Notes: generated by a model not told the origin, from the sequence alone. Positions 54,234 to 63,313 are shown, counted from the first letter of the stretch. The stretch is 64,000 nucleotides of DNA from Streptomyces sp. NRRL WC-3742 (GCF_000720635.1 NZ_JOCF01000022.1:1-64000), one strand, 5' to 3'. Made by a program: numbers and translations.

Positions 54234-55553
54234 GTGTCCACCCGAGTGTCCAGGATCATCACCACCGCGATTCCCGCGCACGGCCACACCAGCCCGCTGC
54301 TCGCCGTCTCCGCCGACCTCGCCGCCCGGGGCCACGAGGTGGTCTTCCTCGGCGGCGCCCGGTTCGCCGGGGCGGCCGAGCGGGCCGGGGTGCGGTTCGT
54401 CGCGCTGCCGCCGGAGGCGGACTTCGACGACCGCGACCTGGACGCCGGCTTCCCCGCCCGGGCCGCCCTGACGCCCGGGCCCGAGCGGCTGGCCTTCGAC
54501 GCCCGGCACATCTTCACCGACCCGATCCCGCACCAGTACCGGGCGCTGCTCGCCCTGCTGGAGGACTTCCCGGCGAAGGCCGTCCTCGCGGACGCCTTCG
54601 TGCAGGGCGTGCTGGCGCTGGCCCTGAGCCGCCCGAGGGCCGAGCGCCCGGCGCTGGTCGGCATCGGGGTGACGCCGCCGCTGCTGCCGAGCGTGGACAC
54701 CGCGCCCTTCGGGCTGGCGCTGACGCCGCTGCCCGGCGAGGAGGGCCGCGAGCGCAACCGCAGGCTGCGGGAGGAGGCGGAGCGCCGCGTCGAGCCGCTG
54801 CAGCGGTACACGGAGAAGGTGTTCGACCAGCTGGGCGTACGCCTGCCCGAGGGCCCGCGCGGGCTGGCGCCGGTCACCGTGCCGGACCACTACCTCCAAC
54901 TGACCGTGCCCGGCTTCGAGTACCCGCGCAGCGACGCCCCGGAGACCTTCCGGCTGATCGGCGCGCTGCCGGGCGCCGTCGGCATCGTCGGCGAGGAGCA
55001 GCCGCTGCCCGACTGGTGGGCGCGGCTGTCCGAGGGCCGTCCGGTGGTCGTCGTGACGCAGGGCACGCTCGCCAACGACGACCTCGGCGCGCTCCTCGCC
55101 CCGGCCGTCACCGCCCTGGCCGACCGGGACGTGCTGGTGGTCGCCGCCACCGGCCGCCCGGACGGGCCCCGGGAGCTGACCGAACTGCTCGGCGGACGGC
55201 TGCCGGACAACACCCTGGCCGCCGGGTACGTGCCGTTCGAGCGGCTGCTGCCGCTCACCGACGTGCTGGTCAGCAACGGCGGCTACGGCGGGGTGCAGAA
55301 CGCGCTGCGCCACGGCGTGCCGCTGGTGGTCGCCGGGGCGAGCGAGGACAAGCCGGAGGTGGCGGCAAGGGTGCGCTGGGCGGGCGTCGGGATCGACCTG
55401 CGCACCGGCCGCCCGGAGCCCGAGGCCGTGGACCGGGCGGTCGGCGAGGTGCTCGAGGACGGCCGCTACCGCGAGCGGGCCCGCGCACTGCGCGAGGAAC
55501 TGGAGCGGTACCGGCCGTTCGACGCGATCGCCGAGCTGGTGGAGTCCCTGTGA
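54234..55553 (+). CDS. GT1-family glycosyltransferase (MGT/macrolide-type)
   Basis: A 439-residue GT-B glycosyltransferase. The acceptor domain starts TTAIPAHGHTSPLLA, and the donor domain has VVVTQGT, then GYVPFERLLPLTDVLVSNGG and GGVQNALRHGVPLVV, the NDP-sugar motif of macrolide and flavonoid glycosyltransferases. Many such enzymes glucosylate natural products for self-protection. The GTG at 54234 follows AGGAGCCCGA. No aglycone biosynthesis genes adjoin. A 13-bp repeat begins in its final codons. Confidence 0.88.
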   Translation: MSTRVSRIITTAIPAHGHTSPLLAVSADLAARGHEVVFLGGARFAGAAERAGVRFVALPPEADFDDRDLDAGFPARAALTPGPERLAFDARHIFTDPIPHQYRALLALLEDFPAKAVLADAFVQGVLALALSRPRAERPALVGIGVTPPLLPSVDTAPFGLALTPLPGEEGRERNRRLREEAERRVEPLQRYTEKVFDQLGVRLPEGPRGLAPVTVPDHYLQLTVPGFEYPRSDAPETFRLIGALPGAVGIVGEEQPLPDWWARLSEGRPVVVVTQGTLANDDLGALLAPAVTALADRDVLVVAATGRPDGPRELTELLGGRLPDNTLAAGYVPFERLLPLTDVLVSNGGYGGVQNALRHGVPLVVAGASEDKPEVAARVRWAGVGIDLRTGRPEPEAVDRAVGEVLEDGRYRERARALREELERYRPFDAIAELVESL

Positions 55554-55603
55554 GGAGTCGCTGTGAGGAGTCCCTGCAAGGAGCTCTGCAAGGAGTCCCG
55601 GTA
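55541..55603. repeat. About 5 x 13-bp tandem repeat
   Basis: GGAGTCCCTGTGA and four variants follow each other, starting within the last four codons of the glycosyltransferase gene. The first copy contains its stop codon; the array fills the gap to the convergent lipoprotein gene. Confidence 0.85.
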
Positions 55604-55607
55604 GGGG

Positions 55608-56336
55608 CTACTCGCCGTCCCCGTCCGGGGCCGAACTCGGCGCGGCGGCACCGGCCTTGGCGATGCCGAGCTTGGCCTCGGCCGTCGTCCAGTCGGTGGC
55701 GATCGCCTGCTGGGCGGCGGCCAGGGTGGTCTGGCCCTTGCAGATCGCCGTGTGGATGTGGGTCTCCACCGAGTCCTTCGGGTTGTTGGGGCCCTTGCCC
55801 GGCACGTGGTCGGGGGAGGGCGGCTGCACCCAGAGATTGCGCGGGTCGTTGGGGTCGCCGCCGAGCTGAAGGCTGATCAGGTGGTCGTACTCGGAGTCGC
55901 CCGTCGGCCCGGTGTAGCCGTAGGACTTGGCGTTCTCGGCCTTCTCCTTGCCGGTGATGTTCGCCGGCGGGCGGATGGTGGAGGTGTAGCCGCCCTGCTT
56001 GCAGATGGTGTCGATGATGTTGCCCTGGTTGACCGCCGGGCTGATCGCGCCGGGGGTGCAGTTCGGGTCGGGCAGCGGCTGCTTGTCGGCGGTGTAGCGG
56101 TAGTGGCAGCTGCCGGCCGCGGGCTGCGGCTGGACGTCGTACGAGCTCTTCGGGCCGGGCCCGGTCACGATCGCGGCGGCCTGCGCGGGCGGGGCGGCGG
56201 CCGCTGCCCCGGACTGGGCGGCGCCGGTCCTGGCGTCGGCCGGCTTGGCGCTGTGGCCGCCGGACGAGCAGCCTGCGGTGGCGGCGAGCAGGGCGGCCGC
56301 GGCTATGGCCAGGGCGGCGCGGACGGGAGCCGGCAC
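55608..56336 (-). CDS. Secreted lipoprotein with HNH-like nuclease motif
   Basis: A 242-residue exported lipoprotein with lipobox LAATAGC. After a low-complexity Ala-rich stretch the domain holds cysteines (GSCHYRY, DPNCTPG, DTICKQGG, TAICKGQ) and EYDHLISLQLGGDPNDPRN followed by LWVQP. This D-H-L-I-S-L-x-L-G-G ... N-L-W pattern is that of HNH endonucleases, with His as metal or general base. An extracellular nuclease is plausible but could be inactive. The ATG at 56336 has GGAGGAACTCCC region upstream. It is convergent with the glycosyltransferase gene. Confidence 0.78.
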   Translation of the reverse strand: MPAPVRAALAIAAAALLAATAGCSSGGHSAKPADARTGAAQSGAAAAAPPAQAAAIVTGPGPKSSYDVQPQPAAGSCHYRYTADKQPLPDPNCTPGAISPAVNQGNIIDTICKQGGYTSTIRPPANITGKEKAENAKSYGYTGPTGDSEYDHLISLQLGGDPNDPRNLWVQPPSPDHVPGKGPNNPKDSVETHIHTAICKGQTTLAAAQQAIATDWTTAEAKLGIAKAGAAAPSSAPDGDGE

Positions 56337-56571
56337 GGGAGTTCCTCCAGGTCGTTGCGGTGTGACTGCACGACCGACCGGCGCTGGTCGACGGAGGCCG
56401 CGTCAGCGGACACTACCGTGTCGACAGGGCCGAAGGAGTGACGCCGTATCCGCTGACGGGACGGCGCGCGAGGGCCGGGGCGGGCGTACGGAATCGTTTC
56501 GCCACCCCTTCGTGCCCGACCCGTCGCCCGTGACACCCGACCCCGCCCCGCGTGTCGCGCTCACGACCAGC

Positions 56572-56655
56572 CGGGCACAGACGCGGGCACAGGCTCGGGC
56601 GCGCGCCTGGGCACAGACCCGGGCACAAATCCCGGCAAACGTCCGGGCACACAAA
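56572..56655. repeat. 7 x 12-bp imperfect tandem repeat
   Basis: Seven 12-bp units built on CGGGCACAGACC, some with two to five changes, lie between the lipoprotein gene's upstream side and the DUF5997 terminator. Confidence 0.75.
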
Positions 56656-56692
56656 AGTGCCGACGTCCGTACGAAACGGACGCCGGCACTTT
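56654..56692 (-). terminator. Rho-independent terminator of the DUF5997 gene
   Basis: The arms AAAGTGCCGACGTCCGT (56654-56670) and ACGGACGCCGGCACTTT (56676-56692) pair over a 5-nt loop with one mismatch pair; on the minus strand the stem is followed by T-rich sequence. It is 17 bp after the stop. Confidence 0.88.
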
Positions 56693-56709
56693 CAGCGCGG
56701 GAGGAGCGC

Positions 56710-57162
56710 TCAGCGGCCCTTCGCGGCCCCGGCGCCCTTGGTGGGCTTCTTGGCGCCCTTCTCGGCGGCCTCCATGGCGGCCTCCTTGGCGTGCTTCTCC
56801 TTGACGCGGACGGTCTCCTTGCGGACGTCCACCTGGTTGGCACGCTCGTGCTGGAGCCAGAGCGGGTTCTCGGCCTTGATCGCCTCGATCTGCTCGGTGG
56901 TGAGCGCCTCCGTCACCCCGCCGCGGGCCAGGCCCGAGATGGAGATGCCGAGCTTGGCGGCCACGACCGGGCGCGGGTGCGGGCCGTTCTGGCGCAGGTC
57001 CTGGAGCCACTGCGGCGGCTCGGACTGCAGCGCGTTCAGCTCCTCGCGGGAGACCACGCCCTCCTGGAAGTCGGTCGGCGCCGCGGCGAGGTAGATCCCC
57101 AGCTTCTTGGCCGCCGTGGCCGGCTTCATGGTCTGGCTGGTCTTCTGCTTGAGCGGTGTCAT
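56710..57162 (-). CDS. DUF5997 family protein
   Basis: A 150-residue soluble protein. TMKPATAAKKLGIYLAAAP and DFQEGVVSREELNALQ, followed by PPQWLQDLRQNGPHPR, make up the DUF5997 domain. The last 40 residues are Lys/Ala-rich (EAAEKGAKKPTKGAGAAKGR). The family occurs in most actinobacteria, next to a LysR-effector-like protein as here; the function is unknown but nucleic-acid association is plausible from the basic tail. The ATG at 57162 has no ribosome-binding site and probably starts a leaderless mRNA. Confidence 0.88.
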   Translation of the reverse strand: MTPLKQKTSQTMKPATAAKKLGIYLAAAPTDFQEGVVSREELNALQSEPPQWLQDLRQNGPHPRPVVAAKLGISISGLARGGVTEALTTEQIEAIKAENPLWLQHERANQVDVRKETVRVKEKHAKEAAMEAAEKGAKKPTKGAGAAKGR

Positions 57163-57220
57163 ACGAACAAGGGTAAGGGAGCCGGCGGGCACTTCCGGTC
57201 ACGATCGGTAGCCTTGCCCC

Positions 57221-58021
57221 GTGACAGACATGCAGGTGAACCCGTCGTTCCGGCTCGCGTACGTCCCGGGTGTGACTCCCGGCAAGTGGGTCGGGGTCTG
57301 GAGGGAACGGCTCCCGGACGTTCCGCTGGAGCTGGTGGCCGTGCCCTCCACGGACGGTGAGCGGACGGTGCGCGAGGGCGGGGTGGACGCGGGGCTGGTC
57401 CGGCTGCCCGTGGACAAGGACGTGCTCAGCGCCATTCCTCTGTACGAGGAGACGACCGTCGTCGTCTTCCCCAAGGACCACTGGCTCGCCGCGGCCGAGG
57501 AGGTCGCGCTGGAGGACCTGGCCGACGAGGTGGTCTTCCACCCGCTCGACGACACCCTTGGGTACACGGCCGGGACGCTGCCCGGCCGTCCGGCCGTCGA
57601 GCGGCCGGAGACCACGGCGGACGCGATCGAGCTGGTCGCGGCCAATGTCGGCGTGCTGCTCGTCCCGCAGTCGCTGGCCCGGCTGCACCACCGCCGCGAC
57701 CTCACCTACCGGCCCGCCCCGGAGGCGGCCCAGTCGAAGGTGGCGCTGTCCTGGCTGCAGGAGCGGACCACGGAGCTGGTGGAGGAGTTCATCGGGATCG
57801 TCCGGGGCCGTACGGTCAACAGCTCGCGCGGGCGCGGGGCCGGGCAGCAGCCGGCCGCCCCCGCCGAGCAGCGGGCGAAGAAGGCCGCGGCGCCGCGCAG
57901 GTCGCAGTCGTCCGGCAGCCAGGCCAAGGGCGGCCAGGCGAAGAAGGGCGGCGCGCCCCAGAAGGCCCGCGGCGGAGCGGCGGCCCCGAAGGGCCGGGGC
58001 AAGCCGAAGCGGCGCGGATAG
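57221..58021 (+). CDS. LysR-type effector-binding domain protein without HTH, basic tail
   Basis: A 266-residue protein. Residues 8-190 form a LysR substrate-binding domain (FRLAYVPGVTPGKWV to SWLQERTTELVEEFIGIV), but the helix-turn-helix that should precede it is absent. The last 75 residues are Lys/Arg/Gly/Ala-rich (KKAAAPRRSQSSGSQ, KGRGKPKRRG), so the protein may bind nucleic acid by charge. The GTG at 57221 lacks a ribosome-binding site, with TAGCCT ten bases upstream, so translation is likely leaderless. It is divergent from the DUF5997 gene, 58 bp apart, a conserved actinobacterial pair. Confidence 0.85.
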   Translation: MTDMQVNPSFRLAYVPGVTPGKWVGVWRERLPDVPLELVAVPSTDGERTVREGGVDAGLVRLPVDKDVLSAIPLYEETTVVVFPKDHWLAAAEEVALEDLADEVVFHPLDDTLGYTAGTLPGRPAVERPETTADAIELVAANVGVLLVPQSLARLHHRRDLTYRPAPEAAQSKVALSWLQERTTELVEEFIGIVRGRTVNSSRGRGAGQQPAAPAEQRAKKAAAPRRSQSSGSQAKGGQAKKGGAPQKARGGAAAPKGRGKPKRRG

Positions 58022-58078
58022 CCCTGAGGGCCCGCCGCGGCCGACCTCCTCGGGGAGGCCGACCGCGGCCGTTCCTGC

Positions 58079-58103
58079 CCGGCCACCGGGTGCCGGTGGC
58101 CGG
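58079..58103. terminator. Hairpin between two convergent genes
   Basis: The arms CCGGCCACCGG (58079-58089) and CCGGTGGCCGG (58093-58103) form a perfect 11-bp stem. A second, CCTCC-TCGG-GGAGG hairpin lies 30 bp to the left. Confidence 0.78.
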
Positions 58104-58108
58104 CCGGC

Positions 58109-58345
58109 TCAGTAGAGGATCGCGGAGAGCCGCGCCAGGCCCGTCTCGGTGGTGGTGTCGCAGAAGTAGGCGATGGCCTGGTGGCTGTTGACGTACGCCT
58201 GGCCGGCCGCCTGGCAGGCGGCGGCGGTCGGGTAGATGCCGATGTAGGTGAAGGTGGAAGCCTGGGCGGTCGGGGCGGCGATCAGGGTGCCGCCGGCCAC
58301 GAGCCCGGCCACGGCCACGGCGGAGAATGCCTTGCGAAGCGACAT
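58109..58345 (-). CDS. Small secreted protein, unknown function
   Basis: A 78-residue exported protein: signal peptide (FSAVAVAGLVAGGTLIAAP) cleaved after AQA, then a 49-residue mature domain (STFTYIGIYPTAAACQAAG) with two cysteines, likely a disulfide. YIGIYPTAAACQAAGQAYV resembles small secreted streptomycete proteins with a beta-alpha start, but no function is known. The ATG at 58345 follows GGGAGGAAGACCACTC. Confidence 0.82.
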   Translation of the reverse strand: MSLRKAFSAVAVAGLVAGGTLIAAPTAQASTFTYIGIYPTAAACQAAGQAYVNSHQAIAYFCDTTTETGLARLSAILY

Positions 58346-58669
58346 GAGTGGTCTTCCTCCCATTGGCGTGCGCAGGGTCCACGCCCCTGCGCTTCGCCGA
58401 GGAGCCTCCTCCGAATGTGAAGGCAGGGCAATGGTAGAGACCAATTCCGACCGGAAGTCATGTGGTGATTCCGTGTCGGTGCAGGTCACGGCCTCGACCG
58501 ACGGGCTGATGATCGGCTTCCGGACAGTTCTTGCAATGTCCGGACCCTGACAGTTCGTCGACCTCCGCCGGCTGCGGAAGCCTGCCGACCTCCACAGCGG
58601 GACGGCGGGACGGCGGGACGGCGGTACATTCGGCGCGTTTCCCGGTGGACCCTCGGAAGGAGCACGGCC
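58346..58669. other. Intergenic region with inverted repeat and 8-bp repeats
   Basis: This divergent gap has lower GC than its flanks. TCCGGACA (58519-58526) and TGTCCGGA (58537-58544) are perfect inverted arms 10 bp apart, an operator-like site. Three copies of CGGGACGG run from 58598 to 58621, just before the DUF421 gene. No gene is seen. Confidence 0.6.
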
Positions 58670-59248
58670 GTGTGGCATGACCTGGTGGTCGTCCAGATCC
58701 CGATCGTGGAGAAGATCCTGCGCACGATCGCGGTCTACGCGTTGCTCCTCGTGCTGTTCCGCCTCGCGGGAAAGCGCGGGCTGGCAGGGCTGAACACCTT
58801 CGACATGGTGGTCGTGTTCCTGCTCTCCAACGTGGTGCAGAACGCGATCATCGGCAACGACAACAGCCTGGTGGGCGGCGCCATCGGGGCCGTCACCCTG
58901 ATCGTGGTCAACTCCGGTGTCACCCGCTGGCTGGCCCGGGACCCGCGCGCCGCCCGCCTGCTGGAGGGCAGCCCCACCACCGTCGTGCGCGACGGCAGGC
59001 TGGTGCCCGGGGCGCTGCGCGAGCTGGCGCTGCGCCCGTCCGAGCTGGAGCACGCGATCCGGGTGCAGAACGGCGACGACGTCAGCGGCGTGGCCCGCGC
59101 CCGCCTCGAGCCGGACGGGCAGCTGCTGGTGACCCTGAAGGCGGCCGAGCAGTCCGCCACCCGGGGGGACGTGGAGGAGCTGCGGCAGCGCCTGGAGTCC
59201 ATCGAGCGGCTGCTCGCCGCCCTCACCGAACAGCGGGGCAGGAGCTAA
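58670..59248 (+). CDS. DUF421/YetF-like membrane protein
   Basis: A 192-residue protein with three N-terminal helices (TIAVYALLLVLFRLAGKRGL, VVVFLLSNVVQNAII, and AIGAVTLIVVNSG) and a cytoplasmic DUF421 domain (TTVVRDGRLV, LRELALRPSELEHAIR). A coiled-coil of about 30 residues ends the chain. YetF-type proteins form membrane oligomers in Bacillus; their role is unclear. The GTG at 58670 follows GAAGGAGCACGGCC. Its stop overlaps the rhomboid-like gene's stop by 4 bp. Confidence 0.88.
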   Translation: MWHDLVVVQIPIVEKILRTIAVYALLLVLFRLAGKRGLAGLNTFDMVVVFLLSNVVQNAIIGNDNSLVGGAIGAVTLIVVNSGVTRWLARDPRAARLLEGSPTTVVRDGRLVPGALRELALRPSELEHAIRVQNGDDVSGVARARLEPDGQLLVTLKAAEQSATRGDVEELRQRLESIERLLAALTEQRGRS

Positions 59249-60003
59249 CGCGCTTCTGCCGCTTCTGCTGCCTCGGCCGCCTCCGCCGCCTCGGCCGTAC
59301 GGGCCGTGCGGGCGCGGGCCCGGGCGGTGGCGGCGGCCAGGGCGAAGCCGAGGGCGGCCGCGAGGAGGTGGCCGACGGTGGTGAAGTCCGGCAGCGGGCC
59401 CGGCCACTCCGAGTCGCCGCTGAGCGGCCAGGCCACCACGAAGGCCGCCCACGGCAGGCGGGCCCAGCGGGGGACGGCGAGCACGGCGACGGCGAGGACG
59501 GTCTGCGCGCCGTAGCTGATGCCGTAGTCGGAGGCCGCGCGGACGTCCTCGGGGTACCAGTCCCGGTGCAGGGCGAACAGGATGACCACGGCGGTGAGCA
59601 GGGTGGCGAGCACGTGCCCGCCGAGGAAGACGCCGAGCGCCCGCAGCGAGCCCCAGCGGCGCTCGACCCAGGCCAGGCAGCCGCAGACGCCCAGGCCCAG
59701 GGTGATCAGGGTGCCGCCGAAGCCGGGGTCGGTCACGTCGGTGAGCGTGCCGTCGTACAGCAGGGCGCTGCCGATCATGGCGCGGACGGGGTGGTCGGGC
59801 AGGTTGTCCAGGTTGGTGCTGACGTACGCCCGCAGGTCGTCGGCGCGCTCGGGGGAGAGGAAGTCCTGGAGCCAGAAGTGGCCGACGGCCAGCAGGAGGA
59901 CGAAGCAGAGGGTCAGCGGCGAGCGGCGCGGATACGTCCGCAGGAAGCGGAGCAGCCGGGGCAGGGGCCGACGCCGCCCATCGGGTGGGGTCATGTCCGG
60001 CAC
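59245..60003 (-). CDS. Rhomboid-like membrane protein
   Basis: A 252-residue protein with six predicted helices. SDYGISYGAQTVLAV has the place of the rhomboid serine (G-x-S-x-G), and FTTVGHLLAAALGFA that of the histidine. The L1-loop WR motif is not clear, so activity as an intramembrane protease is uncertain. The C-terminus is an (EAA)5-type repeat. The GTG at 60003 or ATG at 59994 starts the gene; neither has a good ribosome-binding site. It is convergent with the DUF421 gene. Confidence 0.75.
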   Translation of the reverse strand: MPDMTPPDGRRRPLPRLLRFLRTYPRRSPLTLCFVLLLAVGHFWLQDFLSPERADDLRAYVSTNLDNLPDHPVRAMIGSALLYDGTLTDVTDPGFGGTLITLGLGVCGCLAWVERRWGSLRALGVFLGGHVLATLLTAVVILFALHRDWYPEDVRAASDYGISYGAQTVLAVAVLAVPRWARLPWAAFVVAWPLSGDSEWPGPLPDFTTVGHLLAAALGFALAAATARARARTARTAEAAEAAEAAEAAEAR

Positions 60004-60033
60004 GCTACCGGGTGACGCTCCCTGGGGGCCGGA

Positions 60034-61386
60034 TCACCTGACCCGGCGGGCGAGGGTGGCGGTGAAGGGGCGGGGGGTCATCGAGGCCCGGCGGGCGGGG
60101 CGGACGGGGCGGCCCGGGGTGGGGGTGAGCGTCCAGCGGGAGGCGATGGTGGCGAGGGCCAGGCAGGCTTCGGCGGTGCCGAAGGCGTCGCCGATGCAGC
60201 GGCGGGCGCCGAGGCCGAAGGGCAGGTAGGTGCCGGGGGCGGGGCGGGTGATGGTGAGCCAGCGGTCCGGGTCGAAGCGGTCGGGGCAGGGGTAGAGGTC
60301 GGCCCGGCGGTGCAGCAGGTGGGGGCTGAAGAGCAGGGTGGTGCCGGCGGGCAGGTGCCGGCCGGCGAGTTCGGTTCCGGTGGTGACGGTGCGGCTGAGC
60401 AGCCAGGCGACGGGGTACAGCCGCAGGGTCTCGGAGACGACGCGCGCGGTGAGCGGCAGGTGGGGCAGGTCCTCGTGGCGGGCGCGGCGGCCGTCCAGGA
60501 CGGTGTCCAGTTCGCTGTGGAGGCGCTCGCGCACGGCCGGGTTGGCGGCGAGCAGCGTCCAGGCCCAGGAGAGGGTGGCGGCGGTGGTCTCCATGCCGGC
60601 GAGCAGGAAGGTGACCACCTGGTCGTGGATCTCGGGGTCGGTGAGGCCCCGCCCGTTCTCGTCGAGGGCGCCGAGGAGCATGGAGAGCAGGTCGTGGTGG
60701 TCGGTGCCGTCGGCGCGGTAGTCGGCGATCAGGCGGCGGGTGACCTCCGTCATGTCGCGCCGGGCGTGGCGGAAGCGCAGGTTGCCGGGGGTGGGCAGCC
60801 GGTCGACGCCGGGCAGCGGCAGCATCATCCGGCGGGCGACGCCGCGCGAGATCTCGTCCATGCAGCGGTGGACGGGCAGTTCGCCGGCGCGTTCGTGCGC
60901 GGCGAAGAGGCAGCGGGCGGTGACGGCGGTGGTGAGCCGGTACATGGCGGCGGGCACGTCGATGACGTCGCCCTCGCTCCAGGGGGCGGTGGTGGCGTCG
61001 ATCTCCTCGGACATCAGCGCGGCGTAGCCGGGCAACCGGCCGCGCTGGAAGGCGGGTTGGAGCATCCGGCGCTGTCGGCGGTGGGCGGCGGCCGGGCAGG
61101 TGGCGAGGCCCTGGCCCATCACCTCGCGGGCCTTGTCGAGGATGACGCCGCCCTTGTCGAAGGTGCGGTCGTCGGTGAGCAGGGTGCGTACGAGTTCGGG
61201 GTGGCAGACCACGTACGCCTCCAGCGGGCCGAGCCGCAGCCGGACGAGGTCGCCGTGGGCGGCGAGGCCCGCGACGAACGCGTACGGGCGGCGGAGGAAC
61301 GCGAGGGTGTGCCCGAGGAGTGGGAGCGCGCCGGGGGCGTCGGCGGTGGTGAAGTGCGGTGCGGTGGGTGTGTGCGGGAGGGGCAC
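60034..61386 (-). CDS. Cytochrome P450
   Basis: A 450-residue P450. The oxygen-activating I helix is LLAGMETTAATLSW, the ExxR motif SETLRLYP, and the haem Cys loop FGLGARRCIGDAFG. The N-terminal layout (GALPLLGHTLAFLRRP) and whole-chain pattern are those of pentalenene-oxygenase-like or CYP4-like bacterial P450s. There is no membrane anchor. A ferredoxin gene is not adjacent, and no terpene cyclase lies in the window. The GTG at 61386 follows GAGGTAACGCCC. The upstream region carries six 17-bp repeats. Confidence 0.92.
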   Translation of the reverse strand: MPLPHTPTAPHFTTADAPGALPLLGHTLAFLRRPYAFVAGLAAHGDLVRLRLGPLEAYVVCHPELVRTLLTDDRTFDKGGVILDKAREVMGQGLATCPAAAHRRQRRMLQPAFQRGRLPGYAALMSEEIDATTAPWSEGDVIDVPAAMYRLTTAVTARCLFAAHERAGELPVHRCMDEISRGVARRMMLPLPGVDRLPTPGNLRFRHARRDMTEVTRRLIADYRADGTDHHDLLSMLLGALDENGRGLTDPEIHDQVVTFLLAGMETTAATLSWAWTLLAANPAVRERLHSELDTVLDGRRARHEDLPHLPLTARVVSETLRLYPVAWLLSRTVTTGTELAGRHLPAGTTLLFSPHLLHRRADLYPCPDRFDPDRWLTITRPAPGTYLPFGLGARRCIGDAFGTAEACLALATIASRWTLTPTPGRPVRPARRASMTPRPFTATLARRVR

Positions 61387-61427
61387 GGGCGTTACCTCGG
61401 GGCGCGGGATCGGGCGGATGCACGGGC

Positions 61428-61529
61428 GGGATCGGTTCGTACTCGGGATCGGTTCGTATTCGGGGTCGGGCCGGACTTGGGATCGGTTCGTGCTCGGGGT
61501 CGGCTCGTACTCGGGGTCGGTTCGTGCTC
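61428..61529. repeat. 6 x 17-bp tandem repeat upstream of the P450 gene
   Basis: Six consecutive units of GGGATCGGTTCGTACTC or close variants (61428, 61445, 61462, 61479, 61496, 61513); the third is most divergent. They lie 42-143 bp before the P450 start. Confidence 0.92.
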
Positions 61530-61760
61530 AGGTGCATTTCCCGGAGCGCGGCCGCGAAACGGGGGCCGACGGGCGGCCGGAGTGAGCGCGGGGGCGCGGG
61601 GCGAACTTCCGTGCGCCCTCGGCGGGCGGGGTCTGTGCGGCGCGCTGCCCGGGCCCTAGACTGCGGAGCCGCGCGAGACTACCCGTCAGTAGCGATCGTC
61701 GGCCCTGCGCGTCGCGCGGCGGGAGGCCGACGGGAACCGGAGTGGGGAATGGGAGTGGGG

Positions 61761-63164
61761 ATGAGCGAGCAGCGGGTCCACGCCTTCGCCGACGACGCCC
61801 TCGGCGCGCACGACGCCGTCGCCCTGGCCGCCCTGGTGCGCTCCGGTGAGGCCGACCCCCGGGAGCTCGTCGCGGCCGCCGTCGCCCGCGCCGCCCGGAT
61901 CGACGCCGCGCTCGCGCCCCTCGCCCACGACTCCGGCGACCGGCCCCGGATCAGCCGCGAGGGCATCCGGGGACCGCTGTGGGGCGTGCCCACCTACCTC
62001 AAGGACAACGTCGACCTGCGCGGAGTGCCCACCGCCATGGGCAGCGCCGCCTTCCGCGCCCGCCCGGCCCGGCGCAACTCCCGCTTCACCGACCAGTTCC
62101 TCTCCACGGGCCTCGCCGTCCTCGGCAAGACCCGGCTGCCCGAGTTCGGGCTCAACGCCTCCACCGAGTTCGCCGCCGCCCCGCCCGTGCGCAACCCCTG
62201 GAGGCCGAGCCACTCGGCGGGCGCCTCCTCCGGCGGGTCGGCCGCCCTGGTCGCGTCCGGAGTGGTGCCCGTCGCGCACGCCAACGACGGCGGCGGGTCC
62301 ATCCGCATCCCCGCCGCCTGCTGCGGACTCGTCGGCCTCAAGCCCACCCGGGGCCGGCTGGTCGCCAACGCGCAGGGCGGCAAGCTGCCGATCGACCTGG
62401 TGACGGACGGCGTGCTCACCCGCTCGGTGCGGGACACCGCCGCGTTCTTCGCCGCCGCCGAACTCCACCACCGCAACCCGGAGTTGCCGCCCGTCGGGCA
62501 CGTCCTGCGGCCCGGGATGCGGCGGCTGCGGATCGGCCTGGTCGTGGACTCGCCGATTGCCGAGGCCGACGGACCGACCCGCCGCGCGGTCGAGGAGACG
62601 GCCGCCCGCCTGGAAGCCCTGGGCCACCACGTCGAACCCATGACCCTGCCCTTCGGGGAGGAGTTCTCCCGCGACTTCATCTCCTACTGGGGCTACATCG
62701 CCTTCGCCATCGCCGTGAGCGGCCCGCTGATGCTCGACCCGAGCTTCCGCATGAGCCGCCTCGACGGCCTCACCACGGGCCTGCGGCGCCACTTCCAGTC
62801 CGAGTACCGCCGCACCCCGGGCGTGCTGCGACGGCTGCGCCGGGCCGAGGCGGTGTACGCGGGGATCTTCCACCACCACGACGCGATCCTCTCCCCGGTC
62901 CTCGCCCACACCGCCCCGCCCCTGGGCCACCTCAGCCCCAACGTCCCCTTCGAGGAGCTCATCGAGCGCCTGCAGCGCTACGTGGCCTTCACCCCGGTCA
63001 ACAACGTCACCGGCGGCCCCGCCATCACCCTCCCCACCGGAGCCACCCCCGAGGGCCTCCCCATCGGCATCCACCTCTCCGCCGCCCACGGCCAGGAACG
63101 CCTCCTCCTCGAACTCTCCCTCGCCCTCGAGGAAGCCCACCCCTGGCGCCGCATCCAGGACTAG
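61761..63164 (+). CDS. Amidase-signature family enzyme
   Basis: A 467-residue amidase. The Ser-cisSer-Lys triad can be placed: Lys in TYLKDNVD, cis-Ser in GASSGGSAA and the nucleophilic Ser in NDGGGSIRIPAACCG. LHHRNPELP and a C-terminal ITLPTGATPEGLPIG follow the 6-aminohexanoate-cyclic-dimer-hydrolase and fatty acid amide hydrolase pattern. It hydrolyses an amide of unknown identity in the cytosol. The ATG at 61761 follows GGGAGTGGGG; an in-frame ATG lies 12 bases upstream. Confidence 0.9.
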   Translation: MSEQRVHAFADDALGAHDAVALAALVRSGEADPRELVAAAVARAARIDAALAPLAHDSGDRPRISREGIRGPLWGVPTYLKDNVDLRGVPTAMGSAAFRARPARRNSRFTDQFLSTGLAVLGKTRLPEFGLNASTEFAAAPPVRNPWRPSHSAGASSGGSAALVASGVVPVAHANDGGGSIRIPAACCGLVGLKPTRGRLVANAQGGKLPIDLVTDGVLTRSVRDTAAFFAAAELHHRNPELPPVGHVLRPGMRRLRIGLVVDSPIAEADGPTRRAVEETAARLEALGHHVEPMTLPFGEEFSRDFISYWGYIAFAIAVSGPLMLDPSFRMSRLDGLTTGLRRHFQSEYRRTPGVLRRLRRAEAVYAGIFHHHDAILSPVLAHTAPPLGHLSPNVPFEELIERLQRYVAFTPVNNVTGGPAITLPTGATPEGLPIGIHLSAAHGQERLLLELSLALEEAHPWRRIQD

Positions 63165-63313
63165 GGCCTGTCAGCCCACGGCGACGGTGTGGGCGGAGTG
63201 GACCTCGTGGTGGAGGCGGGCGGTGCGAGGCGGGGGCGCAGTCCCGAGGTGCGCCCTCGCGGGCGGGCGCGCCAACGGCGGAAGGCGGGGTTACGGTTCA
63301 GTTCTTTCCGCAG

